Below are positions 25,868 to 34,766 of a DNA stretch of 64,000 bases, in pieces. Made by a program: the position numbers and the translations under genes. Below the pieces are notes generated by a model that did not search any database, was not told the DNA's origin, and was given only the letters and a program-made list of their open reading frames with translations. The stretch is from HXMU1420-13 sp024742815 (GTDB lineage Bacteria > Bacteroidota > Rhodothermia > Balneolales > Balneolaceae), in NCBI GenBank assembly GCA_024742815.1, contig JANSXX010000001.1:626191-690190 (forward strand), given 5' to 3'. The stretch's first letter is position 1. Each line of letters begins with the position of its first letter.

Positions 25868-25955
25868 CACCGAATCACCGAATCACCGAATCACCGAATC
25901 ACCGAATCACCGAATCACCGAATCACCGAATCACCCAATCACCGAATCACCGAAT
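25868..25955. repeat. Tandem octamer array, 11 units of CACCGAAT
   Basis: Eleven consecutive 8-base units, ten identical and one variant (CACCCAAT, ninth). The array begins 9 bp after the four-helix-bundle stop and runs into the 3' end of the LuxR-type gene on the other strand, whose last two codons and stop (Ile-Arg-stop) are made of repeat sequence. The frame across it that reads NHRITESP repeats is a by-product, not a gene. Confidence 0.92.
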
Positions 25956-26363
25956 CAATTTCAACTCCCTCGCTTTTTCCACCGCCTGTGTGCGTCGTTT
26001 CACTTCCAGCTTTTCATATAAGTTTTTAAGATGAGTTTTTACCGTGTTTACTGAAACGAATAAGGTATCCGCTATTTGTTGATTGGATAAGCCTTTTGCA
26101 ACTTGCTCAAGTACTTCTAGTTCACGATCGCTGATTTGCAAAAAATGGAGAGCTTTATCATTTCGAGTGAAATCAGATTGGGATGGCTTTGGAGTCAATA
26201 GTTTACTGCCTGCCCAAAGTCCGAGTGCTGCGAACACAGAAGCTATGATCAGTATTAAAATCTCTACCGATAAATCACGAACCAAATATTTATACTCAAA
26301 GTACTCGAGTAAAAATAGAAGCATCGCCATGGCTAGACCATAAATCAGGATGGTTTTTTTCAT
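25947..26363 (-). CDS. Membrane-anchored LuxR-type transcriptional regulator
   Basis: 138 aa. Two N-terminal hydrophobic helices (TILIYGLAMAMLLFLLEYF and VEILILIIASVFAALGLWAG) precede a C-terminal LuxR/GerE helix-turn-helix (about 75-135): ISDRELEVLEQVAKGLSNQQIADTLFVSVNTVKTHLKNLYEKLEVKRRTQAV, complete with the invariant Glu and Lys positions. There is no receiver domain. A membrane-bound LuxR output of this kind is common in Bacteroidota; the signal is unknown. The gene's 3' end is formed by the octamer array. Confidence 0.88.
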   Translation of the reverse strand: MKKTILIYGLAMAMLLFLLEYFEYKYLVRDLSVEILILIIASVFAALGLWAGSKLLTPKPSQSDFTRNDKALHFLQISDRELEVLEQVAKGLSNQQIADTLFVSVNTVKTHLKNLYEKLEVKRRTQAVEKARELKLIR

Positions 26364-26372
26364 CGGTTTTGC

Positions 26373-26397
26373 TAAAAAAAGGGAGCCGAAACTCCCC
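26373..26397 (-). terminator. Intrinsic terminator of the M29 aminopeptidase gene
   Basis: On the minus strand GGGAG-loop-CTCCC is followed by seven T. It lies directly after the aminopeptidase stop and before the LuxR-type gene, separating the two. Confidence 0.75.
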
Positions 26398-26403
26398 TAA
26401 TTA

Positions 26404-27507
26404 TCAATCAAGCAGATTTTCAGGATTCAATCCCTTTAAATCATCCACTACATATTCACGCCCTTTGCGGATAAGTTCACCATCGAGATAAACATCTGCA
26501 CCAATGCACACTAAATCCCAGTGGATGTTACTCGAATTTCCATTGGGCGCAATTTCGTAATCTTTACCCAATGTAAGGTGATTGGAGCCGTATATCTTCT
26601 CATCAAAAAGAATGTCGTACATCGGGCTTTTTATAACCGGATTTGTTCCAAAGCTAAATTCACCAAAACGACGGGCACCTTCGTCGGTATCCAGAATATC
26701 TTTGAGTGCTTCATTATTGGAGGAATCAAAATCTACAACAACGCCATTTTCCACAACCAGCTTCACAAATTCAAATGGTTTTCCTTGATATACAGAAGGA
26801 GCGTAAGTGATATGTCCATGTACAGAATCAAGAATCGGAGAAGTAAAAATCTCCCCATCCGGAATATTGTGTGCGCCGAAGCAAGGCACCCAATTTTGTC
26901 CTTTTACCGAAAATTTAATGTCAGTTCCTTCTCCTTTAAGATGGATGATATCAGTTGCTCGAAGTCGCTTTTCGAGCGGTTCCATCGCAGCTTTAAGTTT
27001 TCCGTAATCAACAAGACAGGCTTTATAATAAAACTCGGTAAACTCACGAGTAGGCATTTTGGCATTCATCGCAAAGGCCGGTGATGGATAGCGCATGATG
27101 CACCACTTTGTATTATTCACACGCTCTTCGAAATGAACCGGATGCAAGAAATGCTTAGAGTATGCTTCGTTTGCTTGTTTACTAGCTAACGAATTTTCAT
27201 AGATATTTTCTGAAGCGCGGATACCGATAAACACATCCATTTGCTGCATTTTTGGAAGCTGATCTACGTTAGCCTGATTTTTCCAAAACGCTTCATCACC
27301 TTTTTGAACAAGTAATTTTTGTGTTTCAGTATCCTCAATTTGTACAAAAGGATGTGCACCTTTTTCACGAATTTGTTCTACAAGCGCACGCAAAAGATTA
27401 ATCCCATTCAATCCAATTAATTGAACCATTACATTTTCGTTCTCTTGTACTTGAGTGCTGTGCTCTAAAATAAGAGCTGCCATTTTATAATCGTTTTCTG
27501 AAATCAC
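26404..27507 (-). CDS. M29 family aminopeptidase
   Basis: 367 aa, normal length for the M29 (AmpS/AmpT, aminopeptidase T) family of metal-dependent exopeptidases. Family strings and likely metal ligands: IPDGEIFTSPILDSVHGHI (Glu), ARRFGEFSFGTNP (Glu), GSNHLTLG (His) and NIHWDLV (His/Asp). The N-terminal part NDYKMAALILEHSTQVQENENVMVQ is also typical. The start is a GTG at 27507 with only a weak purine stretch before it; the ATG eight codons later (27483) is an alternative. It is cytoplasmic, ends with its own terminator, and is divergent from the secreted metalloprotease. Confidence 0.9.
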   Translation of the reverse strand: MISENDYKMAALILEHSTQVQENENVMVQLIGLNGINLLRALVEQIREKGAHPFVQIEDTETQKLLVQKGDEAFWKNQANVDQLPKMQQMDVFIGIRASENIYENSLASKQANEAYSKHFLHPVHFEERVNNTKWCIMRYPSPAFAMNAKMPTREFTEFYYKACLVDYGKLKAAMEPLEKRLRATDIIHLKGEGTDIKFSVKGQNWVPCFGAHNIPDGEIFTSPILDSVHGHITYAPSVYQGKPFEFVKLVVENGVVVDFDSSNNEALKDILDTDEGARRFGEFSFGTNPVIKSPMYDILFDEKIYGSNHLTLGKDYEIAPNGNSSNIHWDLVCIGADVYLDGELIRKGREYVVDDLKGLNPENLLD

Positions 27508-27657
27508 TTTATTCTTTTTTAATTATGTAAGCTGAGTTCTGTAATAAAAGTAAAATAAAAACCAATAAATTATTAAGTGGAACCAGATTCATACACATCA
27601 AAGCTACATTAATTAAATGCTAATAAGTACTGTAACAAAATTGGTAAGTCAATCTCT

Positions 27658-27665
27658 TATGTTTG
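27658..27665 (+). promoter_or_regulatory. Bacteroidota-type -7 box of the metalloprotease gene
   Basis: TATGTTTG fits TAnnTTTG exactly and lies 29 bp upstream of the ATG at 27694, which in turn has a strong purine-rich ribosome-binding site (GGGGGA) three bases before it. A TTGG lies about 17 bp upstream, somewhat closer than the usual -33 element. Confidence 0.45.
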
Positions 27666-27693
27666 TATTACAATAAAATCTAACGGGGGAATT

Positions 27694-29747
27694 ATGTTCA
27701 AAGCAAAGCAAAGCAAAGCAAAGCAAAGCAAACTTTACAACTAATAATCTTTACTCTGTTTTTACTTCAATCAAACGATGTATTTGCACAGGCTAGAGGA
27801 AGCCAAACTGAAAAAGTTAAAGAGTTCATTACTGAGCGAAGTTCTAACATTCCTGAACATGCACAAACTAGAGCACAATACTACAGGGCATTTAAAGAAT
27901 ACAAAAAAGTTCATATAGTTCAACTTCCTGAACATCTATATGATGAGGAGGTGTTAACACTTTATGTAGATACAAATAAACGAGAATTACGTTTTAACAA
28001 GAACAATGGTACTGAAATTCAAATAGTGAAGAGAGAAATAAGTGTGTTTTCTGATTCGATATATATTTGGAAGGGGGATATTTATGATCCTGCAAGTGAA
28101 GAGATCATGGGGGATGCTATGTTGGTACAAAACCATGTGGGAGAAATTACTGGTACCATTGATGTGGGTGGATTGTTTTTTCAAATTAGATCATTAGGAG
28201 CTTCGGGCTTAAGTGCTATTATTGAATACGATGAAGAGGAAGTAAAAATGCAGAACCAGATAAAGATAGATAACGGAGATTTTATTTATGATCAAGTTAG
28301 AATAGAATCACAGAATCTAGAAACTACCGAAACTGAAGATTGTTCATATGAAAGAAAAAATACTTTATTAGAAGATTTTGCGTCGGGAGTGAATACCTCT
28401 GTAGTCAATTCATTGACAAACCCGACATGCCCAAAACATTTTGCCAGAGTATTAGTTTTATACACTGCAGGAGCGGCAAACTATGGAAATATTAATAATA
28501 TTATTGCGCAGGCGATAACTGAGACCAACGACGCTTATTGGAATAGTAGTTCTTATACAGGCGCGGTAATTCTTCAACATTCACAACAAATCGGTTTTGG
28601 TGAATCTTTTGATATTGGTGCAGACTTAGGAACTTTAATGAATAATTCTTCCGTAAATACTTTAAGAATTCAACATGATGCAGATATTGTTGTTATTCTA
28701 ACTACACCTGGCAGATATTATGGGACTTATGGTGCTGCAGCTACTTATAAAGCAGATTATAATGGTGCTTATGCAATCGTTGATGTATCCAAGGCAACAG
28801 GGTCAAGATATACTTTCGCTCACGAAGTAGGTCACATTCAAGGCCTTCAGCATCATCCAAACGACAGAAACACTTTTCCAGATGGTTTGTATAGTTACGG
28901 ATATGGCCATCGAATAAGTTACATTGGCTGTGGATTTCTTGGTTTAGGTTCGTGCGACCGCTCAACCATTATGGCGTATACCCCAAGTAGTTATTCTAGA
29001 ATTAAATATTTTTCAAATCCTGCAGTTAGCTACAATGGACAACCATTAGGTATTGCAGGACAGAGAGAAAACTATAAAGTATTAAATAATACAAGGGTGA
29101 CCATTGCTAATTTTAGAGATGCCAACGAAGTAAATGCGGCTATTAGTTATGTAGAAGGAATCAAAACACAATATGGTCAAAATTTTACATTCTCAGATAA
29201 CTCTTGTGGAGGGAACGGTAGTTATAGTTTTGAATGGCGTAAAAGTTGGAATAACCCAACTAATTTTGGAGGAATAGTTTCTACAAATTCAACCTATTTT
29301 CCGGCGCTCTCTCCCGGAACCTGGTATGTACAACTTAAAGTAACTACGGGAACGGGGCAAACCAGTACAAAAGTTATTTCTGTGGTAGCTGAGGCTGATG
29401 ATGGCTCTGGAGGAGGAGGTCCGGGTGGTGGGCCTATTCCAAAACTAGTGAATCCGGATAGCGAAAATGAACATGACTTGCCTGAAACGGTACAGCTTCT
29501 ACCAGCTTATCCAAATCCTTTTAATCCTAGTACAAATATTTCATTTCAACTTCCTGAATCCGGTCATGTACATATTGGTGTGTATGATCTCAATGGTAGA
29601 GAAGTGAATGTATTGGGCGATCGGGTATTTTCAGCCGGAACCCATCAATTGAGGTTAAACGCCAGTGATTTATCCAGTGGAACCTATATTGTACGTTTAC
29701 AATCGGGTTCTGTAGTACAAACTCAAACACTTACTTTAATTAAATAA
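27694..29747 (+). CDS. Secreted zinc metalloprotease with T9SS-type sorting domain; frame broken by a pentanucleotide repeat
   Basis: The main frame runs from about 27735 to 29747. It begins with a signal-peptide core (LQLIIFTLFLL then VFAQA), a propeptide-like region, a reprolysin-like metzincin domain (FARVLVLYTAGAANYGN; zinc motif HEVGHIQGLQH; Met-turn STIMAYTP), a PKD-like beta domain, a Gly/Pro linker and a type A sorting domain (YPNPFNPST..., FSAGTHQLRLNASDLSSGTYIVRLQSG). The only ATG with a ribosome-binding site (GGGGGA), at 27694, reads through six AAAGC units and then hits TAA after MFKAKQSKAKQSKLYN. With five or eight units it would enter the signal-peptide frame. So this copy is out of frame: a phase-variable gene in the OFF state, a recent pseudogene, or a sequence error. 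Without it, translation could start only at a GTG at 27951, losing export. Confidence 0.85.
27700..27729 (+). repeat. Pentanucleotide tandem repeat, six units of AAAGC, inside the start region of the metalloprotease
   Basis: Six perfect units immediately follow the ATG-TTC of the metalloprotease. The unit length is not a multiple of three, so each gain or loss shifts the frame. Translated, they form a Lys/Gln-rich stretch suited to the positive n-region of a signal peptide. Confidence 0.95.
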
Positions 29748-29794
29748 ACTAATATAAATTCTAGTCGATCTTAAATAGACCAACTTTAGAATAT

Positions 29795-30376
29795 ATGAAT
29801 ATTATCAACGCTCTATTACTAGTATATTTGTTATTAATAGGCTGTACGCTCAATGGTTCAAATGGAAAAAAATTTGAACCAACATTTAGAGCTGAGATTA
29901 ATGGTGAAACATTTGATATTACAATGGTTGATGAAGTCTTTGTTAGTCAAATAGCAGGTATTTCATATAGTAATGAAATATCATTTTTATCAATCTTTGG
30001 GAGTATCTACAATGAGGAAATGTACCCCTATAAAGAGACTCTTAGTATATCAGTACCCTGGAATAATATATCCCAATATCACTCTCTTGGTAGTGATACA
30101 ACCTATTATAATGATAATTTTTATTGGGTTAAAAGAGCCATGTATTCTGAATGGGATGGAGATGCACGCATTTCGAATTTCGTAACTAGATCATCTGAAC
30201 AAGGTAGTATATCAGTTAACATCGAGGAATTACCTAGTGGCAATCTAGTGGTATATGGGCAATTTAGTTTTACAGCTATTGTTGAATATAGAGGAGCAGA
30301 ACTGAGCCAAAGAATAGGTCAAGATACCTTGCATATTACCGATGGGGAATATCGAATGTTATTGGATGATAGGTGA
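29795..30376 (+). CDS. Putative lipoprotein, hypothetical
   Basis: 193 aa. A hydrophobic N-terminus ending in LLIGC is a lipobox, so Cys17 is probably lipidated after signal peptidase II cleavage. The mature part is beta-rich (TFRAEINGETFDITMVDEVF, EISFLSIFGSIY, ISVPWNNISQYHSL) and has no recognised family; the opening FRAEINGETF resembles small Bacteroidota lipoproteins of the DUF6252/immunoglobulin-like kind, but this is only an impression. It follows the metalloprotease by 47 bp on the same strand and could be co-transcribed with it. Local DNA is more AT-rich than the flanking metabolic genes. Confidence 0.7.
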   Translation: MNIINALLLVYLLLIGCTLNGSNGKKFEPTFRAEINGETFDITMVDEVFVSQIAGISYSNEISFLSIFGSIYNEEMYPYKETLSISVPWNNISQYHSLGSDTTYYNDNFYWVKRAMYSEWDGDARISNFVTRSSEQGSISVNIEELPSGNLVVYGQFSFTAIVEYRGAELSQRIGQDTLHITDGEYRMLLDDR

Positions 30377-30530
30377 GAATGAAATATCGTTTTTAAGTTC
30401 AATGTGTAGGTTAAAATAATCATTCATACTTGCATGTCTCTTTCTTTCGGCTTGTAATTTATTTAATCCTTTTTCAACGAAACAGAATTACGAGCTCAGA
30501 AATCAAGAAAAGAGTTAAAAGCTGATTACT

Positions 30531-31142
30531 TTAAAGCTTAATCACCTGATCGCAGAGTTTGATTTCTTTGGGATCGTTTGAAGCAATGATCACCAGTTTG
30601 TTTTTAGCCTTTTGCATGTTTACGATTTTTTTGATGAGTTCATGTCCCGCTTTATCAAGATTAGAACCGGGTTCGTCCAAAAAAATCACATCCGGTTTTC
30701 GAATTAATGCCGCAGCAATTTTAACGCGCTGGCGCTGTCCGGTAGATAAAGACTTAAACAGTTTCTTTCGATGATCTTTCATTTGAACCTGATCAATCTG
30801 ACTGTTTATGTGAGTGAGTTGAGTAGGTAACCCCGCAGTTTGTAATATAAACTCCAAATTTTCATACACGGTTAACTCATCATACAAATTGATGTAAGGA
30901 GCGGCATAGCCAATGGTTTTTTTAATTTCATCTTTTGGGATTTCAATTTCCTTATCGATCCACTTAAAAGAGCCTTTTTGAGCCCGAGTGAGATAAGCAA
31001 GACATCGCAATAATGTAGACTTCCCACTACCATTGGCTCCCGAAACCCCTAGAATTCCATCGGAGTGCTCAAAGCTTAAATCTGTGAAAATGGGCTTTCT
31101 GTTGTAAGTTTTTGTAAGTGCTTGTACGCTCAAAGAAATCAT
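30531..31142 (-). CDS. ABC transporter ATP-binding protein, CcmA-like
   Basis: 203 aa, a minimal ABC ATPase: Walker A GANGSGKSTL (about 36-45), Q-loop equivalent around IGYAAPYINLYDELTV, signature LSTGQRQRVKIAAALI, Walker B VIFLDEPGSNLD and H-loop-region residues IIASND (Asn in place of the usual His). Size and sequence style resemble CcmA, the cytochrome c maturation exporter ATPase, but no permease gene (ccmB/ccmC) is next to it, so its partner is encoded elsewhere. Divergent from the next gene cluster. Confidence 0.88.
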   Translation of the reverse strand: MISLSVQALTKTYNRKPIFTDLSFEHSDGILGVSGANGSGKSTLLRCLAYLTRAQKGSFKWIDKEIEIPKDEIKKTIGYAAPYINLYDELTVYENLEFILQTAGLPTQLTHINSQIDQVQMKDHRKKLFKSLSTGQRQRVKIAAALIRKPDVIFLDEPGSNLDKAGHELIKKIVNMQKAKNKLVIIASNDPKEIKLCDQVIKL

Positions 31143-31271
31143 ATCTAAAGGTAGTAATGAGATAGAACATTAGGAATGGTTATTTCTTCATTTAATCTGA
31201 ATAATTCTTAACGTTATTTTATTGGATTGCCTGACTACACGCGTTAAATTGGGCAGTATTTCTGGGCACAT

Positions 31272-33011
31272 ATGCAAAAAACTATAAATCAAATTACAGA
31301 CAACCTCGCAGGGCTAGTTACCGCAGATAAGCCATTCTATACTCCAAAAGAGTTGTTAAGGGTAAAAATTCCATCTTTTGTGGTAGAACGAATCCGGATG
31401 GCGCTGGAAGATAAAGTACGGGAAGAGCTTAGGGAATTGGAGTCTAAATGGTTTGATAGCTCATCAAAATTAGCGCAACAAGCCTGGCAAGATTTTCAAA
31501 ATGCGGCGGTAAGTACATCACATATCCCAAAGACTGAACTTTACAATCTGCTAAATAGTGTAGTATCTGACATTGTGCATGTATTCATTGAACCGAGAAA
31601 AAATATGGCGAATTATATTTTTCGAGATGATGAAGAACTGGCGCTCGAAGAGGTAGAATATCGCTGCTCAAGGCTTACCGTGTATAAACATTTTGGTACA
31701 GCAATTCCGCTGTATATGAAAAAACGCGGACTGAATTCACTCACGAAAGAACGATGTAAGTTTCTTATCCAAAAAATTGACGCCAAATTGGTGGCAGCTT
31801 ATACCGCCGAAGACTGGGCCCAAAAACTTGAGCAATTATTTGTGCTTTTCGGTGGAAAAGTAGAGCCAAAGTTATTAGCTATCTTTTTCGAGGATAAAGG
31901 GCTTCCTGCCATGGCAAGGAAATTCAGCGCGAAAAGAAAGCTGGTAAACAAAACGGATTTTATTTATATCATTTCGGCCAAAGAGATTGATGCTACCGAA
32001 CCTGAAGAGCGAAAAAATGAAGAACAATCGCTTATTGAATCATTTTTTGGGGAATATTCTGATGATCCGGCCAACTCAAAACTGTTTGATGACACATTAG
32101 CCGGAAAATTCCTTGAAGGCAGTTTGTCGGATGATGAAATGAACGAACTATTGCAAGATATCGCAGCTGACGGAGTAATCGAGGTAGATTCTGATCACGT
32201 TGCATCTTTAAATGAGCTGTTTCAAAGTGAAGGTGAGGATGAAGAAGACGTAGCTTCAGAGACATCAGAAGAAATTGCCGAAAAAATAAAGAGCCAAAAT
32301 CTGGAAGGACATGAAGACATCAAAGAATTCAGAGTCAACCTCATCTCCATTTTAGATCAGGCAAAACATTCGTTTGAAGATATTTCCGGAGAAGAGGCAT
32401 CAAGTATTTCCGAAAAGGAGCAACCAACATTATCTATTCAGCTTGACGAATCTGACGAGGAAGACAATTTAGATGAAGTGGAAAATGAGGATCCTGTTGT
32501 AGAGCAAGGATCAGAAGTAGAACCCGACCAACCTACCTCAACAGATGAAGAAGAAAAGCCTATGTGGGCTCAGTTTTTGAGCAACGATCAAATGGATGTG
32601 TTGATGGGTGGGAAGCGTAGCGAGCAACGTACTGATGAAATTGATGAACAAGAATCTATTGAATTGGAATCGGATGTAGAAGACGAGATTATTGATGTTA
32701 ATGACTCTTTCGATCCGGATGATGTGTTTGGTGATGAGCCGCAGAATACGCAGGAACATGCATTAGAGAATGAAATTCAAGAGTTGTTGGTGGATCGGGT
32801 AGATGAATTCAGAAAAGAAATATTTAATTCCTCTGAAGCTGAAATGCAGCAGGCTTTGCTACGCCTTCAAGAGTTTAAAACCTGGCTAGAAGCATCGGCT
32901 TACATCCAAAAAGATATTTTCAAAAAGAATGATGTAGATCTGTTATCGGGGGCAACGGTAGATTTCACTGATCGGATGCATCGCTTTTTTAACGAACGCA
33001 CACATTCATAA
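31272..33011 (+). CDS. Large acidic hypothetical protein preceding the carboxylase
   Basis: 579 aa with no recognised domain, signal peptide or membrane helix. The N-terminal about 250 residues are helical and conserved-looking (LLRVKIPSFVVERIRMALEDKVREELRELESKWF, VYKHFGTAIPLYMKKRGLNSLT). The middle (about 260-510) is extremely acidic and low-complexity (EGEDEEDVASETSEEIAEK, DESDEEDNLDEVENEDP), probably disordered. A final helical segment (about 515-579) follows. The stop is 9 bp before the acyl-CoA carboxylase start, indicating one operon. Possible roles as an adaptor or scaffold are guesses. Confidence 0.7.
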   Translation: MQKTINQITDNLAGLVTADKPFYTPKELLRVKIPSFVVERIRMALEDKVREELRELESKWFDSSSKLAQQAWQDFQNAAVSTSHIPKTELYNLLNSVVSDIVHVFIEPRKNMANYIFRDDEELALEEVEYRCSRLTVYKHFGTAIPLYMKKRGLNSLTKERCKFLIQKIDAKLVAAYTAEDWAQKLEQLFVLFGGKVEPKLLAIFFEDKGLPAMARKFSAKRKLVNKTDFIYIISAKEIDATEPEERKNEEQSLIESFFGEYSDDPANSKLFDDTLAGKFLEGSLSDDEMNELLQDIAADGVIEVDSDHVASLNELFQSEGEDEEDVASETSEEIAEKIKSQNLEGHEDIKEFRVNLISILDQAKHSFEDISGEEASSISEKEQPTLSIQLDESDEEDNLDEVENEDPVVEQGSEVEPDQPTSTDEEEKPMWAQFLSNDQMDVLMGGKRSEQRTDEIDEQESIELESDVEDEIIDVNDSFDPDDVFGDEPQNTQEHALENEIQELLVDRVDEFRKEIFNSSEAEMQQALLRLQEFKTWLEASAYIQKDIFKKNDVDLLSGATVDFTDRMHRFFNERTHS

Positions 33012-33020
33012 GGAGCGAAC

Positions 33021-34571
33021 ATGGAAGCAAACGAAAAAGTACAACGGCTAATGGAAATGCGGGCTGAAGCTTTAAAAGGTGGAGGCGAAAAACGTATCGA
33101 AAAACAGCATCAAAAAGGAAAATTAACCGCAAGAGAGCGTGTTAATCTATTACTTGATAAAGGCTCGTTCGAAGAGATTGACGCATTTGTAACACATCGT
33201 AGTGATGCATTTGGTCTTGGTAGTCAGAAAATATTGGGGGATGGAATCATTACCGGATACGGCAAAATTAATGGTCGACCGGTGTATGTTTTCAGCCAGG
33301 ATTTTACTGTTTTTGGTGGATCACTATCCGAAACATTTGCCGAAAAAATGTGCAAAATCATGGATCTTGCTATGAAAAATGGTATTCCGGTTATTGGATT
33401 AAACGATTCAGGAGGCGCTCGAATTCAAGAAGGAGTTTCATCGCTTGGTGGGTATGCCGAGGTGTTTTGGCGTAATAGTATGGCATCTGGGGTGATTCCT
33501 CAAATTTCAGCAATTATGGGGCCATGCGCTGGTGGCGCTGTGTACAGTCCTGCACTCACTGATTTTATTTACATGGTTGAGAACACGAGTTATATGTTCG
33601 TAACCGGACCAAATGTGGTTAAAACAGTTACGCACGAGGAGGTTACTTCCGAAGAACTTGGGGGAGCTTCTACACATAATTCTAAATCTGGTGTAGCACA
33701 TTTCGCAGTACCTAACGATGCAGCTTGTTTACAAGACATAAGAAGATTAATGAGCTACATTCCTCAAAATTGTGAGGAAAAAGTACCGATGATTCCGGCG
33801 AAAGCTCCTAATTCTGCAAAGGCTAAAGCGCTTGAAGACATTGTGCCATTGAATCCGAATAAACCCTACGATATGCATGATGTTATTCAGGGCATCGTGG
33901 ATGAGGATTCGTTTTATGAAGTTCATAAAGACTATGCAGAAAATATTATTGTAGGTTTTGCGCGCTTGGGCGGACGAAGTGTTGGAATCGTTGCAAATCA
34001 ACCTTTAGCACTTGCGGGAGTTTTGGGGATTAATTCGTCGTTAAAAGGCGCTCGCTTTGTACGCTTTTGTGATGCTTTTAATATTCCGCTAGTTGTATTT
34101 GAAGATGTTCCCGGATTCTTGCCCGGTACCGATCAAGAGTGGGGAGGCATTATTAAGCATGGGGCAAAATTACTGTATGCTTTCTGCGAAGCAACGGTTC
34201 CGAAAATGACAGTTATTACCCGTAAAGCTTATGGCGGGGCTTATGACGTGATGAACTCGAAACACATTCGAGCCGATTATAATGTAGCCTGGCCAACAGC
34301 AGAAATTGCAGTAATGGGAACGAAAGGTGCCGTAGAAATTATATTTCGACGTGAAATTGCTGCTGCTGAAGATCCTGCTGCAAAGCAAGCAGAACTCGAA
34401 GCACAATACGCCGAAGAGTTTGCACATCCATATAAAGCAGCCGCACGTGGGTTTATCGATGATGTTATTCTACCATCCGAAACACGTGAAAAGTTGATTA
34501 GAGCTATGGAAGTTTGCCAGCATAAAGTGGATTCTGTACCCAAGAAAAAGCACGATAATCTACCGTTGTAG
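33021..34571 (+). CDS. pccB: Acyl-CoA carboxylase beta subunit (propionyl-CoA carboxylase type)
   Basis: 516 aa, usual length for the biotin-dependent carboxyltransferase subunit that moves CO2 from biotin to propionyl- or acetyl-CoA. Two crotonase-like halves are visible: LNDSGGARIQEGVSSLGGYAEVF with the GG oxyanion pair GPCAGGAVYSPALTDF, and in the C-terminal half VFEDVPGFLPGTDQEWGGIIKHGAKLLYAF and AYGGAYDVMNSK. Strong ribosome-binding site AAGGAG. No biotin carboxylase or carrier gene is adjacent, so the alpha subunit lies elsewhere. Substrate preference cannot be fixed from sequence. A perfect 14-bp-arm terminator follows. The last 48 bp around the stop recur 1.2 kb downstream. Confidence 0.93.
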   Translation: MEANEKVQRLMEMRAEALKGGGEKRIEKQHQKGKLTARERVNLLLDKGSFEEIDAFVTHRSDAFGLGSQKILGDGIITGYGKINGRPVYVFSQDFTVFGGSLSETFAEKMCKIMDLAMKNGIPVIGLNDSGGARIQEGVSSLGGYAEVFWRNSMASGVIPQISAIMGPCAGGAVYSPALTDFIYMVENTSYMFVTGPNVVKTVTHEEVTSEELGGASTHNSKSGVAHFAVPNDAACLQDIRRLMSYIPQNCEEKVPMIPAKAPNSAKAKALEDIVPLNPNKPYDMHDVIQGIVDEDSFYEVHKDYAENIIVGFARLGGRSVGIVANQPLALAGVLGINSSLKGARFVRFCDAFNIPLVVFEDVPGFLPGTDQEWGGIIKHGAKLLYAFCEATVPKMTVITRKAYGGAYDVMNSKHIRADYNVAWPTAEIAVMGTKGAVEIIFRREIAAAEDPAAKQAELEAQYAEEFAHPYKAAARGFIDDVILPSETREKLIRAMEVCQHKVDSVPKKKHDNLPL

Positions 34572-34578
34572 AACAATC

Positions 34579-34624
34579 GAACATTGAACTTCCAAAATGA
34601 ACTTCGAAGTTCAATGTTCTTTTT
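34579..34624 (+). terminator. Intrinsic terminator after the acyl-CoA carboxylase gene
   Basis: GAACATTGAACTTC (34579-34592) pairs perfectly with GAAGTTCAATGTTC (34606-34619) and is followed by TTTTT. The same arm sequences occur in the palindrome at 35769-35812. Confidence 0.85.
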
Positions 34625-34766
34625 CATTGTTGGATGTTCCTCAATTCCTAACTCAGTGGTAAAGAGTTTTTAATTAGAGCTCTTCATGAAAATCCGGCAG
34701 TAGTAGGTTATTTAGGATTAAATTAGGAACAGCGCTATTGTTCTGATTCAAATCAGATTAAGTTGT

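Noticed and set aside
25868..25955. Possible CRISPR array
   Set aside because: The units are 8 bp and directly adjoining, without unique spacers, and there are no cas genes; it is a simple tandem repeat.
25836..26021. Open frame reading repeated NHRITESP units
   Set aside because: It is a translation of the CACCGAAT octamer array beyond the real gene end; there is no ribosome-binding site, and it overlaps the LuxR-type gene.
27951..29747. GTG at 27951 as the genuine start of the metalloprotease
   Set aside because: The same frame continues upstream into a perfect signal peptide, the GTG has no ribosome-binding site, and starting there would remove export from a protein with a secretion sorting domain.
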